Positions 38,727 to 48,472 of a stretch of DNA of 64,000 nt are shown piece by piece. This stretch comes from Flavobacterium gelatinilyticum (GTDB lineage: Bacteria > Bacteroidota > Bacteroidia > Flavobacteriales > Flavobacteriaceae), in contig NZ_CP114287.1 of NCBI RefSeq assembly GCF_027111295.1, positions 1,674,001 to 1,738,000 of the forward strand, given 5' to 3'. The notes under the pieces were generated by a model, which saw only the letters and a list, made by a program, of their open reading frames with translations, ran no database searches and was not told the DNA's origin. The position numbers were made by a program, and so were the translations under genes. Positions within the stretch are counted from its first letter, which is position 1. The number at the start of each line of letters is the position of its first letter.

Positions 38727-40583
38727 ATGAGAAAAATACTTTACACCCTTGCACTTGCAGTAACATTTTGGAGCTGTAAAACGGGGAGTTCTTCGGGAAC
38801 CGAAAAAAATATCGTTCAAGTCAACATTGACCTTGTTGATGTAAAAGATGATAAAGTTTTGGTGACAGTAACCCCTCCGCCTATTAAAACCGATGAGATC
38901 GTTTACAGTATTCCTAAAACGGTTCCGGGAACCTATTCAACAGATAACTACGGAAAGTTTTCTGAAGATTTTAAAGCGTTTGATGCTAAAGGAAATGCAC
39001 TTACAGTAAAAAGACTTGACGATAATTCGTGGTCTATCTCAAATGCCAAGACCTTAAAAAAAATCACTTATTTGGTAAATGATACTTTTGATACTGAAAA
39101 AGGCACCGGATTTGGCAACGACGACGTTTTCTCGCCGGCGGGAACCAACATTAAGGCAGGAGAAAATTTCATGGTAAATACACATGGTTTTGTGGGGTAT
39201 TTTCAGGACAAATTAGAAATTCCGTATAAAGTTACCATTACGCATCCTGAAACGCTTTGGGGCGCTACATCAATGACAGATGAAGATCCAAGCAAAACAA
39301 CTGATGTTTTTTCTACTACGCGTTACGCTGTTTTGGTTGAAAACCCAATTATGTATTCTAAACCGGATTACACGACTTTTAATGTAAATGGAATGGATAT
39401 CCTGATTGCTGTGTATTCACCAACAGGAAAATTTACAGCCGAAAGCATCACACCGGAAATGAAAACAATGATGACGGCTCAGAAAAACTTTTTAGGAAAA
39501 GTAAATTCAAATAAAAAATATACCGTTTTATTGTACTTGTCGAGTATGGCAAAAGACGATGCGCACGGATTTGGAGCTTTGGAACACCCTACTTCGACCA
39601 CCGTAGTTCTTCCTGAAAGCATGCCGAAAGAAAAACTGGTTGAATCGATGAAAGATGTGGTTTCTCATGAGTTTTTCCACATTGTAACACCTTTGACCAT
39701 TCACTCAAAAGAAATCCAGTATTTTGACTATAATGCACCTAAAATGTCTGAACATTTGTGGATGTATGAAGGGGTAACCGAATATTTTGCAAATCTTTTC
39801 CAGATTAATCAGGGATTAATTGATGAAGCGGAATTTTACACTCGTATTGCCGACAAAATCGAACAGTCTAAAAGCCTGGATGATAAAATGTCGTTTACTG
39901 TAATGAGTAAAAACGTTTTGGAACAGCCCTATAAAGACCAATACTTAAATGTATACCAAAAAGGTGCTTTAATAGGAATGTGCATTGATATTATCATCAG
40001 AGAAAAAAGTGGCGGCGAAAGAGGAATTCTGGATTTAATGGGCAAATTAGCTTCTGAATACGGGGTTGAAAAACCTTTTAACGATGAGGAATTATTCGCA
40101 AAAATCACGTCGCTGACCTATCCTGAAGTGGGTGATTTCTTAAACAAATATGTAAAAGGAACAACACCAATTCCGTACGATGAATATCTGGCAAAAGTGG
40201 GAGTTACAAAAGCCTCTGAGAAAAAACCGGGCAATGCATTCATAAAAGGACAGACTCCGTATATTTCTGTTGATAAAAACACAAAAGAAATATTGGTTCG
40301 TCCGGAATTTGAAGGAACTGAATTCTTTAAAAACCTAAAATTAAAAGGCGGCGATATTATCGTTTCTGTTAATAATAAACCGTATTCTTTGGATAACATT
40401 TATGATCTGATAGGCGAAAGTGAAAACTGGAAAGAAAACGATCCTATCACTTTAAAAATTAAGCGCGGCGGTAAAGAAGAAACGATCAAAGGAACCGTAA
40501 AACTTCCGTTTGAAGAATCTGAAACTTTTAAAGCCACAGATGCTTCAAAAGAAAAACTTAAAAATGCATGGCTGAAGGGGTAA
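38727..40583 (+). CDS. M61 family metallopeptidase lipoprotein with PDZ domain
   Basis: A 618-residue peptidase with a lipobox (FWSC, Cys17). The M61 catalytic domain contains VSHEFFHIV, with zinc ligands His314 and His318 and base Glu315, and a downstream Glu in MYEGVTEYFANL as the third ligand. Residues 490-600 form a PDZ domain (GGDIIVSVNNKPY). The N-terminal region is a beta-rich domain, as in glycyl aminopeptidases. It is probably an envelope-anchored exopeptidase with a broad role. Confidence 0.92.
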   Translation: MRKILYTLALAVTFWSCKTGSSSGTEKNIVQVNIDLVDVKDDKVLVTVTPPPIKTDEIVYSIPKTVPGTYSTDNYGKFSEDFKAFDAKGNALTVKRLDDNSWSISNAKTLKKITYLVNDTFDTEKGTGFGNDDVFSPAGTNIKAGENFMVNTHGFVGYFQDKLEIPYKVTITHPETLWGATSMTDEDPSKTTDVFSTTRYAVLVENPIMYSKPDYTTFNVNGMDILIAVYSPTGKFTAESITPEMKTMMTAQKNFLGKVNSNKKYTVLLYLSSMAKDDAHGFGALEHPTSTTVVLPESMPKEKLVESMKDVVSHEFFHIVTPLTIHSKEIQYFDYNAPKMSEHLWMYEGVTEYFANLFQINQGLIDEAEFYTRIADKIEQSKSLDDKMSFTVMSKNVLEQPYKDQYLNVYQKGALIGMCIDIIIREKSGGERGILDLMGKLASEYGVEKPFNDEELFAKITSLTYPEVGDFLNKYVKGTTPIPYDEYLAKVGVTKASEKKPGNAFIKGQTPYISVDKNTKEILVRPEFEGTEFFKNLKLKGGDIIVSVNNKPYSLDNIYDLIGESENWKENDPITLKIKRGGKEETIKGTVKLPFEESETFKATDASKEKLKNAWLKG

Positions 40584-40606
40584 TCTTTTCATCTCTATAA
40601 ATAAAA

Positions 40607-40637
40607 AAAACTGACAATCACTTGTCAGTTTTTTTTA
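40607..40637 (+). terminator. Terminator
   Basis: AAACTGACAA and TTGTCAGTTT pair around TCAC and are followed by a T run. Confidence 0.9.
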
Positions 40638-40759
40638 TTTGAATGTTTTTGCTTTCTGTAGATTTTATCAATATTGAAATCAATAAATTAAAAGAATCTA
40701 TTTGCCTCAGGGGTTAGCCTGAAGTTACAGATTGCGCAGTGTTTTTCTTTGCTTTAATC

Positions 40760-41203
40760 TTATTTCTTCACTGGAAATTTCCAGTCAAACTCGTCTTTGC
40801 TGTTGATGATCGCTCCTATTTCGAATTTTACAACCTCATCAAATTCGGTTTGAAGGATAAACCAATTGTCTTCGTTAAAGTAGTTTTCGAAAGTATCAAA
40901 CGTTTCCTGATTGTATTTTGTAATGCTTTTTGCAGCGAAATCTTTCTTCACATCTGCAATTTTTCTTCCAATTAATTTGAATCCAAAAACTTCAAGATCA
41001 TTGGCAGAAGCTACAATGTATCCTAATTTAAAATCTTCTTCCTGATAAAATGTCAATCTCATTTTGTAGGCATTGTATACAAAAATCACATTCTCATCTT
41101 CGTCTTTATAATTTTTATCAGGTTTTCCTAAAGCAGCTGTAACATCATTCTGCTTCATTCCGAAAAGCAGTTTATCAATTCCTGATTTTAAATTTATTTT
41201 CAT
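40760..41203 (-). CDS. Hypothetical small soluble protein
   Basis: A 147-residue soluble protein without signal peptide or membrane segment. The opening INLKSGIDKLLFGMKQNDVTAALGKPDK resembles the start of SmpA/OmlA-like or other GxT-fold periplasmic domains, but no export signal is seen. The rest alternates charged and hydrophobic residues. Family not recognised. Convergent with the M61 gene, and in the same orientation as the GH92 gene upstream but separated from it by about 106 bases. Confidence 0.7.
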   Translation of the reverse strand: MKINLKSGIDKLLFGMKQNDVTAALGKPDKNYKDEDENVIFVYNAYKMRLTFYQEEDFKLGYIVASANDLEVFGFKLIGRKIADVKKDFAAKSITKYNQETFDTFENYFNEDNWFILQTEFDEVVKFEIGAIINSKDEFDWKFPVKK

Positions 41204-41309
41204 ATTTTATTGTCTTTATTTGAAGTGCAAATTTCGTGAAGTTTTTTGGTGTTCCGCTGCGAATTGCACAAATTTTCCCGAATTTTTATTTTGTAATGTA
41301 AGCAGGCAT

Positions 41310-43640
41310 TTAATTTTGATAATTCTTTTTATTTGGCTTTGCTGCCATATAAAAAGTGATTTTTCCGCCATTTATAACATCTGCGTGTTTTAAGAACGGT
41401 CTATCTAGTTGTTTGCCATTCAACAAAACTTTGTTCACAAACACATTTTTATCAGATTGGTTTACGGTTTCAACTTCAAAGTTTTTTCCATTTTCTAAAT
41501 TAAAAACTGCTTTTTTAATTAGCGGACTTCCCAATGCATATTCATCTGAACCCGGCGCAACAGGATAAAATCCTAAACTGCTGAAAATATACCAGGCACT
41601 CATTTGTCCGAAATCGTCATTTCCGCCCAAACCATCGGAACCATTTCTATACATTTTTTTCAGGATCATTCTAATTTTATCCTGCGATTTCCAAGGCGAA
41701 TCGGTCCAGTTATATAAGTATACTACATGATGCGAAGGTTCATTGCCGTGAACATAATTTCCAATAATTCCATCTCTTGTAATATCCTCTGTATTTTCAA
41801 AATATTTATCAGGAAGGTGCATATTAAACAACGAATCCAAACGAACTTTAAACTTGTCATTTCCTCCCATTATTTTAATCATTTCTGCCGGGTCCTGCGG
41901 TACATATAAACTGTAATTCCATGAATTCCCTTCAATAAAACCCTGTCCGTGTGTGTCAAGCGGATCAAATTCTTTTTTAAAAGTCCCGTCATTTAATTTC
42001 GGGCGCATGAAACCGGTTTTTTCATCGTAAACGTTTTTATAATTCTTCGATCTTTCGATAAATTCATTGTAAACGGCGGTATTTCCTAATTTCTTTGCAG
42101 CCTGTGCAATTGCCCAGTCATCATAAGCATATTCTAAGGTTTTAGAAACCGATGAACTGTTTTTATCTTCAGGAACATATCCTTTTTTCATATAATACTC
42201 CAACCCGTCAAAATATGGCACTTTTGCGGTATTTACACAGGCCTGAAGCGCTTTTGCTGTATCGAAATCAGTATTTCCTTTTACAATTGCATCTGCAATT
42301 ACAGAAACAGAATGGTACCCGATCATACACCAGTTTTCGTTGGCATAATGTGACCAGACCGGCAGCATTTTATGAACGCTCTGGTCAGAATGCGCCAACA
42401 TCGAGCTAATCATATCTGCATTTCTGGAGGGCTGTACAATATTAAACAAAGGATGCAAAGCCCTGTAAGTATCCCAAAGAGAATAACTGGTATAATTTTT
42501 AAAATTTTCGGCTTTGTGAACATTCATATCCAATCCTTTATAATTACCATCCAGATCCATATACTCGGTTGGGCCTAAAAACGCATGGTACATAGCGGTA
42601 TAAAAGTTTACCAGATCTTCTTTTTGAATTGTTTCTACCTGAATTTTATTCAGTTCCTTGTTCCAGATTTCCTGACTTTGTTTTTTAACACGATCAAAAT
42701 CCCAGTCCGGAATTTCTTTTTTCATATTTTCCAACGCTCCTGCAGAACTTACAGGCGATAATGCCATTTTTATTTTGATTTTTTCTCCTTCCTGAGTATT
42801 AAAATCAAAAAACAATTTCAGATTCTGTCCTGCCATTTCAGGGAAGTTTTTTGTCTGATCAAATTTTCCCCAGAAACCTCTGTAAACACTTTTTTCGACC
42901 GGTGTCTGTCCGTAGCTTTTTATGGGTTTATTAAACGACATAGCAAAATAAACGGTTCTGGTTCTCGCCCAGCCGTTTGTCTGACGATATCCTGTAATAA
43001 TTGTATCGTTTTCTACGCGTACAAAAGTCCAGACATTCTTTTTGTCATAATTGTAAATTCCTGAAGTCAAATCGAGAATAATATGCGCTTCATCTGATTT
43101 TGGAAAGGTATATTGATGCATCCCAACGCGGGTTGATGCTGTAAGTTCGGCTTTGATATTATGGTCTTCTAAAAGAACACTGTAATAAGCGGGTTCTGCT
43201 TTTTCTGTCGAATGCGAAAACGCCGATCTGTAACCTGATAAGGGTTTAGAAACCACGCCGGGATTCAGCTGCAATTTTCCGGTTGTAGGCATAATTAGAA
43301 AATCTCCTAAATCTGAATGTCCGGTTCCGCTGAAATGGGTATGACTGAAACCTACAATCGTTTTGTCTTCGTACTGATAACCTGCACAATACTTATACAC
43401 TTCTCCATTATATTTTCCGTTCAGGCTGTATGCGATTGTATCGGTCTCAGGACTTAATTGCACGCTTCCAAAAGGCAATGTTGCGCCTGGATAAGTGTGT
43501 CCCATTTTAGCCGTACCAATCATGGGATCAACATATTGGGTTAAATTTTTGAGGTTATTTTCTTTTTTCTGGGCGTTGGCAGGAATCAAAACCAACAGAA
43601 AAAGTCCAATCATAAAACGAAGACCTGATTTTTGCAGCAT
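41310..43640 (-). CDS. GH92 family glycoside hydrolase (alpha-1,2-mannosidase-like)
   Basis: A 776-residue exported enzyme with a signal peptide (residues 8-23, ending NAQ). Family GH92 signatures are clear: VDPMIGTAKMGHTYPGATLPFG at the N-terminus, SHTHFSGTGHSDLGD, the catalytic region near SLWDTYRALHPLF, and EGNSWNYSLYVPQD. Calcium-dependent mannosidases of this family remove alpha-1,2- or related mannose from N-glycans. No SusC/SusD pair is nearby, so this is not part of a classical polysaccharide locus here. Confidence 0.93.
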   Translation of the reverse strand: MLQKSGLRFMIGLFLLVLIPANAQKKENNLKNLTQYVDPMIGTAKMGHTYPGATLPFGSVQLSPETDTIAYSLNGKYNGEVYKYCAGYQYEDKTIVGFSHTHFSGTGHSDLGDFLIMPTTGKLQLNPGVVSKPLSGYRSAFSHSTEKAEPAYYSVLLEDHNIKAELTASTRVGMHQYTFPKSDEAHIILDLTSGIYNYDKKNVWTFVRVENDTIITGYRQTNGWARTRTVYFAMSFNKPIKSYGQTPVEKSVYRGFWGKFDQTKNFPEMAGQNLKLFFDFNTQEGEKIKIKMALSPVSSAGALENMKKEIPDWDFDRVKKQSQEIWNKELNKIQVETIQKEDLVNFYTAMYHAFLGPTEYMDLDGNYKGLDMNVHKAENFKNYTSYSLWDTYRALHPLFNIVQPSRNADMISSMLAHSDQSVHKMLPVWSHYANENWCMIGYHSVSVIADAIVKGNTDFDTAKALQACVNTAKVPYFDGLEYYMKKGYVPEDKNSSSVSKTLEYAYDDWAIAQAAKKLGNTAVYNEFIERSKNYKNVYDEKTGFMRPKLNDGTFKKEFDPLDTHGQGFIEGNSWNYSLYVPQDPAEMIKIMGGNDKFKVRLDSLFNMHLPDKYFENTEDITRDGIIGNYVHGNEPSHHVVYLYNWTDSPWKSQDKIRMILKKMYRNGSDGLGGNDDFGQMSAWYIFSSLGFYPVAPGSDEYALGSPLIKKAVFNLENGKNFEVETVNQSDKNVFVNKVLLNGKQLDRPFLKHADVINGGKITFYMAAKPNKKNYQN

Positions 43641-43933
43641 ATTTATGTCGTTTATTGTTTTTTACTTCAGAAAATTACAATAAAATAAAGTTCCAAAAAA
43701 TTTAATCTGTAAAATAAATAAGGCGGAAAAATTCCAATGGCAATGGAACTGACAAAAATCAATGGCAATAGCAATTGAAATCCAAGTTTTTAAAATTCAA
43801 TTTTGACAAATCTGTTTGAGATAGAAACGACAACAATATAGAGTTTCACAGGAATGGATCATATTAAATTTCAAAATATCGATCGAGCTGACGGCGCTTT
43901 CTATACAAACTTGAAAAATAATTCCGTAAAAAC

Positions 43934-44290
43934 CTACTCACTCATTTCATCATAACGTTCCGGAACCTGCGGATCGTAAAGCGGACATTTGAATTCTTCC
44001 ATGATATCCACTAATTTGTTCATGGTTTTTCCTTCGGTGCCGTAACAATCGATTTTTATGCTTTGCGGTGTGGTAATTACCTGAAATGCGCCTTTTCCTT
44101 TTGGGTTTTTCCAGCTGTTTTCATCCACTCTTTCCCATTCTGAGAAGACTGAATTGATTCTGTTTACGATTACTTCTACCGGAAGAACAGCAAGTCCTTC
44201 TACTTCTTCTTTCTCAACAAGGGCCTCGTAAACTTCCTGATTGTTCAGGTAAATTTCGTCTAAATATCTCCAGAAAAGTAATTCGTACAT
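43934..44290 (-). CDS. Hypothetical acidic protein
   Basis: A 118-residue, strongly acidic soluble protein starting MYELLFWRYLDEIYLNNQEVYEALVEKEEVEGL. Two beta-strands and helices are likely, with GAFQVITTPQSIKIDCYGTEGKTMNKLVDIM in the middle. It appears conserved in Flavobacteria, but I do not recognise a family. Its neighbour in the same direction is the PurM-like gene, across a MITE-like element. Confidence 0.6.
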   Translation of the reverse strand: MYELLFWRYLDEIYLNNQEVYEALVEKEEVEGLAVLPVEVIVNRINSVFSEWERVDENSWKNPKGKGAFQVITTPQSIKIDCYGTEGKTMNKLVDIMEEFKCPLYDPQVPERYDEMSE

Positions 44291-44308
44291 AATCGGTATG
44301 TTTTTTTG

Positions 44309-44453
44309 AAACCATATAAGTTATATAAGAAAATATAAATTCTTTCTGAATTAAAATGAAAGACATTCAAAATCAAAATAAGGCTTCGATTTCGCTCAGC
44401 CTGACAAATCTGATCTTTCAAATTAAAATGAACTTATATAACTTATATGGTTT
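44309..44453. mobile_element. MITE-like element with 21-base terminal inverted repeats
   Basis: The 21 bases at 44309-44329 (starting AAACCATATAAG) are mirrored exactly at 44433-44453 (ending TTATATGGTTT). The internal 103 bases encode nothing and contain TCGATTTCGCTCAGCC. The whole is 145 bases with a palindrome-forming edge, in the gap between the hypothetical and PurM-like genes. No transposase is nearby. Confidence 0.7.
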
Positions 44454-44462
44454 AAATATTTT

Positions 44463-45641
44463 TTAATAATTAAATGTCCCGTATTCGCTTGTAATAGTAA
44501 GTTTCTTTTCTTCTGAAGCTTCTACTCTTCCTACGATTTGGGCATCAACATTGAATGATTTTGAAATTTCGATAATATCCTGTGCGATACTTTCAGGAAC
44601 GTAAAGTTCCATGCGGTGACCGCAGTTGAAAACCTGGTACATTTCTTTCCAGTCCGTTTTGGATTGTTCCTGAATTAATTTGAACAATGGCGGAACCGGA
44701 AATAAATTGTCTTTTATAACATGTAAATCTTTTACGAAATGTAAAATTTTTGTCTGCGCACCGCCGCTGCAATGCACCATTCCGTGAATATCTTTTGGTG
44801 TGTATTTGTCTAAAATTTTCTTAATAATCGGTGCGTAGGTTCTCGTTGGAGAAAGCACCAGCTGTCCTGCATTGATTGGACTGTTCTCTACTTCATCTGT
44901 TAAATTAACCTGACCTGAATAAATTAATTCTTCAGGAACGGCTGCATCATAACTTTCCGGATATTTTTCAGCCAGATATTTTCCGAAAACGTCGTGGCGT
45001 GCCGATGTCAATCCGTTGCTTCCCATTCCTCCGTTATAACTTTTTTCGTAAGAAGCCTGACCAAAAGAAGCCAGACCTACAATAACATCTCCGGCTTTGA
45101 TATTGGCATTATCTACAACATCGCTGCGTTTCATACGGGCAGTTACGGTTGAGTCTACAATAATAGTACGTACGACATCTCCAACATCGGCAGTTTCGCC
45201 TCCTGTTGAATGAATGGTAACTCCAAACGATTTTAATTCATTGATTAATTCTTCGGTTCCGTTGATGATGGCCGAAATAACTTCGGCAGGAATTAAATTT
45301 TTATTTCTTCCAATTGTAGAAGAAAGCAGGATATTATCTGTTGCGCCAACACATAACAAATCATCAATATTCATGATTAAAGCGTCCTGAGCGATTCCTT
45401 TCCAAACCGAAAGATCTCCCGTTTCTTTCCAGTACATATAGGCCAAAGATGATTTTGTACCTGCTCCGTCGGCATGCATGATAAGGCAGTGTTCGTCGTC
45501 TTGCGTTAAGTAATCCGGAACAATTTTGCAGAATGCCTGCGGAAATAAACCTTTGTCGATGTTTTTTATAGCGTTGTGTACGTCTTCTTTTGATGCCGAA
45601 ACACCTCTTTGTGCATATCTTTTGCTGGAATCTGAACTCAT
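44463..45641 (-). CDS. AIR synthase-related protein (PurM-like)
   Basis: A 392-residue PurM-fold enzyme. GVSASKEDVHNAIKN, HADGAGTKSSLAYMYW, ALIMNIDDLLCVGA and HSTGGETADVGDVVRT are the ATP-binding and dimer-core motifs of the AIR synthase family. Its length and divergent sequence match the Bacteroidota form often annotated simply as AIR synthase related. It could make AIR in purine synthesis if it is the only PurM, or a related reaction if another exists; not decidable here. It stands alone upstream of the MITE-like element. Confidence 0.85.
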   Translation of the reverse strand: MSSDSSKRYAQRGVSASKEDVHNAIKNIDKGLFPQAFCKIVPDYLTQDDEHCLIMHADGAGTKSSLAYMYWKETGDLSVWKGIAQDALIMNIDDLLCVGATDNILLSSTIGRNKNLIPAEVISAIINGTEELINELKSFGVTIHSTGGETADVGDVVRTIIVDSTVTARMKRSDVVDNANIKAGDVIVGLASFGQASYEKSYNGGMGSNGLTSARHDVFGKYLAEKYPESYDAAVPEELIYSGQVNLTDEVENSPINAGQLVLSPTRTYAPIIKKILDKYTPKDIHGMVHCSGGAQTKILHFVKDLHVIKDNLFPVPPLFKLIQEQSKTDWKEMYQVFNCGHRMELYVPESIAQDIIEISKSFNVDAQIVGRVEASEEKKLTITSEYGTFNY

Positions 45642-45728
45642 GAAAATTAGTTTGTGTTGATGTGGTGCAAAGATAATCCCTTTTTTTAATTCTTTGACTT
45701 ATTCAAATATTTGATTCAAAAAAAGTTT

Positions 45729-45838
45729 GCCACGAATTACACTAATTTTCACAAATTTTTATCCTTTATATAAAATCATCTTTCTCAGACAATTTTTGAA
45801 AAAATAAATTCAAGTCAATTCTTGCAATTCGCGGCAAA
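45729..45838. repeat. Degenerate member of the CGAATTCACGAATT-type repeat
   Basis: A GCCACGAATTACAC left arm and a CAATTCGCGGC right arm, with a decayed centre. Same edge words as the palindromes at 9775 and 29203. Confidence 0.45.
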
Positions 45839-45855
45839 AAACTATTTTGCTAAAA

Positions 45856-48045
45856 TTATTTTGTAAATAATAATTCTCTGTATTTTGTTAATGTCCAGCT
45901 TTCATCATCGACCAAAAGTTCTAATTTATCGCAGTGATTACGGATATCTTCAAAGTATGGTTTTACGTTATTGCAATACGCTTCTGCCATTTTTTGAGCA
46001 TCGGTTAACTGGTTGGCTTTCTTTCTTTCGTTAGTCATTGCCAATACTTTAGAATTGATTCCTTCAATATGTCCTGAGATTTCTTTAATTAAAGTAATCT
46101 GCTCTTTTGCAATGGTTTCAAATTCTTTCCCAAAAATTTCTTTTAATCCTTTTACGTTTTCGATTAACGTATTCTGGTAACGAATTGCTGTTGGAATTAC
46201 ATGGTTTCTGGCAATATCGCCTAAAACGCGTCCTTCGATCTGGATTTTTTTAGTGTATTCTTCCAATTCAATTTCGTAACGCGCTTCGGCTTCAACGTGG
46301 TTAAAGATTCCTAATTCGGCAAATAAATCAAGAGCCTGTTTCGAAACTTTTGCCTTAATGGCTTCAGGCGTAGTTTTAAAATTGCTTAACCCTCTTTTTG
46401 CGGCTTCTTTTTCCCATGCTTCGCTGTAACCGTCGCCTTCAAAAAGGATTTTTTTAGATTGTTTGATGTATTCTCTTAATACGTTGAAAATAGCATCATC
46501 CTTTTTCATGTCTTTGTTTTCGATCAGGTTTTCAACTTCATTTTTAAAGTCGATTAACTGTTTTGCCACAATTGCATTAAGGGTAGTCATGGCGTTGGAA
46601 CAGTTTGAGTTTGAACCTACTGCTCTAAATTCCCATTTATTTCCTGTAAAGGCAAAAGGCGAAGTTCGGTTACGGTCTGTATTGTCTAATAATACGTCCG
46701 GAATTTTACCAACTACGTTTAATTTAAGATCTGTTTTTTCTTCCGGAGAAAGTTTTCCGGTTGTTACACTTTCTAATTCTGATAATACTTTTGTTAGCTG
46801 TGCTCCAATAAAAACCGACATAATTGCCGGAGGTGCTTCATTTGCTCCTAATCTGTGGTCGTTACTTGCTGTTGCGATTGAAGCTCTTAATAAAGTTTCG
46901 TTATCGTTTACTGCTTTTATGGTATTAATAAAGAAAGTCAGGAATTGTAAATTGCTCATTGGCGTTTTACTCGGACTCAATAAGTTTACTCCGGTATCTG
47001 TTGCCAACGACCAGTTGTTGTGTTTTCCTGAGCCGTTTACGCCTTTAAATGGTTTTTCGTGAAATAATACTTTAAAGTCATGACGTTCCGCCACTCTTTG
47101 CATTACATCCATTAATAAGGAGTTGTGATCTACGGCCAGATTTGTTTCTTCAAAAATTGGTGCTAATTCAAACTGATTTGGCGCTACCTCGTTATGACGT
47201 GTTTTTACAGGAATCCCTAATAACATACATTCCTGCTCCAAATCTCTCATATAAGTAAGGGCGCGGGTTGGGATCGATCCAAAATAGTGATCGTCTAACT
47301 GCTGTCCTTTTGCAGATGTGTGTCCTAATAAGGTTCTTCCTGTCATCATTAAATCCGGACGCGAATTTGCCAGGGCTTTATCAATTAAGAAGTATTCCTG
47401 CTCCCATCCTAAGGTTGCCGTTACTTTTTTTACGTTTTTGTCAAAATATTTACAAACTTCTGTAGCTGCTTCATCAATGGCAGATAAAGCTCTTAATAAA
47501 GGTATTTTATTGTCTAAAGCTTCACCTGTATAAGCGATGAATACTGTTGGGATACATAAAGTTGTACCATATATAAAGGCAGGCGAAGTTGGGTCCCATG
47601 CCGTATATCCTCTTGCTTCAAAGGTATTTCGGATTCCGCCGTTCGGGAAACTTGAAGCATCCGGTTCCTGCTGTACCAATTGTGCACCGCCAAATTTTTC
47701 TACAGGGTCGCTTCCGTCATACGAAGTTTCAAAAAAAGCATCGTGCTTTTCTGCAGTAGTTCCGGTAAGAGGCTGGAACCAGTGCGTATAATGTGTTACA
47801 CCTTTTGCCAATGCCCACTCCTTCATACCCATGGCAATGTAATCTGCCAGTTTTCTTTCTATTTTAGTTCCATGCTGAATGGCATCTCTCACCCCTTTAA
47901 AGGCATCTGAAGTTAAATACTGCTTCATTGCTTTTTCGTTAAACACATTTGATCCGAAAAGATTTGACTTTCGGCCAATTTCTTCAAAATGCACCGGCTT
48001 TCTGTTAGAAGCTTGTTGTAAAGCTTGAAAACGTAATGTTGACAT
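45856..48045 (-). CDS. glnN: Glutamine synthetase type III (GlnN)
   Basis: A 729-residue GSIII, which makes glutamine from glutamate and ammonia; this large hexameric-type enzyme is typical of Bacteroidota and cyanobacteria. The GSIII features are seen: an N-terminal domain with FGSNVFNEKAMK, GWEQEYFLIDKAL, KTRHNEVAPNQFELAPIFEE, GVNGSGKHNNWSL and NRTSPFAFTGNKWEFRAVGS. The C-terminal coiled domain (EKITL...HIEGINSKVLAM) is present. It is divergent from a second, GSII-type synthetase across a 427-base gap. Confidence 0.96.
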   Translation of the reverse strand: MSTLRFQALQQASNRKPVHFEEIGRKSNLFGSNVFNEKAMKQYLTSDAFKGVRDAIQHGTKIERKLADYIAMGMKEWALAKGVTHYTHWFQPLTGTTAEKHDAFFETSYDGSDPVEKFGGAQLVQQEPDASSFPNGGIRNTFEARGYTAWDPTSPAFIYGTTLCIPTVFIAYTGEALDNKIPLLRALSAIDEAATEVCKYFDKNVKKVTATLGWEQEYFLIDKALANSRPDLMMTGRTLLGHTSAKGQQLDDHYFGSIPTRALTYMRDLEQECMLLGIPVKTRHNEVAPNQFELAPIFEETNLAVDHNSLLMDVMQRVAERHDFKVLFHEKPFKGVNGSGKHNNWSLATDTGVNLLSPSKTPMSNLQFLTFFINTIKAVNDNETLLRASIATASNDHRLGANEAPPAIMSVFIGAQLTKVLSELESVTTGKLSPEEKTDLKLNVVGKIPDVLLDNTDRNRTSPFAFTGNKWEFRAVGSNSNCSNAMTTLNAIVAKQLIDFKNEVENLIENKDMKKDDAIFNVLREYIKQSKKILFEGDGYSEAWEKEAAKRGLSNFKTTPEAIKAKVSKQALDLFAELGIFNHVEAEARYEIELEEYTKKIQIEGRVLGDIARNHVIPTAIRYQNTLIENVKGLKEIFGKEFETIAKEQITLIKEISGHIEGINSKVLAMTNERKKANQLTDAQKMAEAYCNNVKPYFEDIRNHCDKLELLVDDESWTLTKYRELLFTK

Positions 48046-48472
48046 GAACTATAATTTTAAAAATTAGTACTGATTTCATTCAAAAATGATCGACAAATAT
48101 AAACAATTAATATCCCTGATCTGAATATAATTTTTGGATTTTTGAAACAGAATTTTTCAACGGATCGCTGTTTTTTCGAAGAATAAGCAGCATCGATCAA
48201 AGAAATATAACAAAAAACCGCAATATTATCCATTAAATAAACATTTTTTCATAATTCCTTAACCCAAAAATTCAAAAATCGCCTTTAATTATTACGAATT
48301 TTAATTTTATCAGTGTTAAAAATTGCTTTTTTTAAAATATACCCCTCTCAAAATTGCGCTTATCTAAAAAATTATACTCTGCAAAACAAAATAGCCCCCT
48401 AATTTTTAGGACTAAAAAAATAAATCTATATTTGACCCAGCGAAAAAACAAAAAAAATAAATTTATATTATT
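48046..48472. promoter_or_regulatory. Divergent promoter region between two glutamine synthetase genes
   Basis: A 427-base AT-rich gap with two outward -7 words of type TATATTTG: on the minus strand near 48094-48101 for GSIII and on the plus strand at 48427-48434 for the GSII-type gene. It likely holds nitrogen-responsive sites, but none is recognised. No ORF seen. Confidence 0.5.

Noticed and set aside
43641..43933. Small gene in the gap after the GH92 gene start
   Set aside because: Only repeated CAATGGCAAT words and AT-rich DNA; no ORF or hairpin.
47900..48060. Possible frame discrepancy near the GSIII start
   Set aside because: My manual base count of one line differed by two from the expected frame, but the annotated start and full-length GSIII protein fit the family, so I treat it as counting error.
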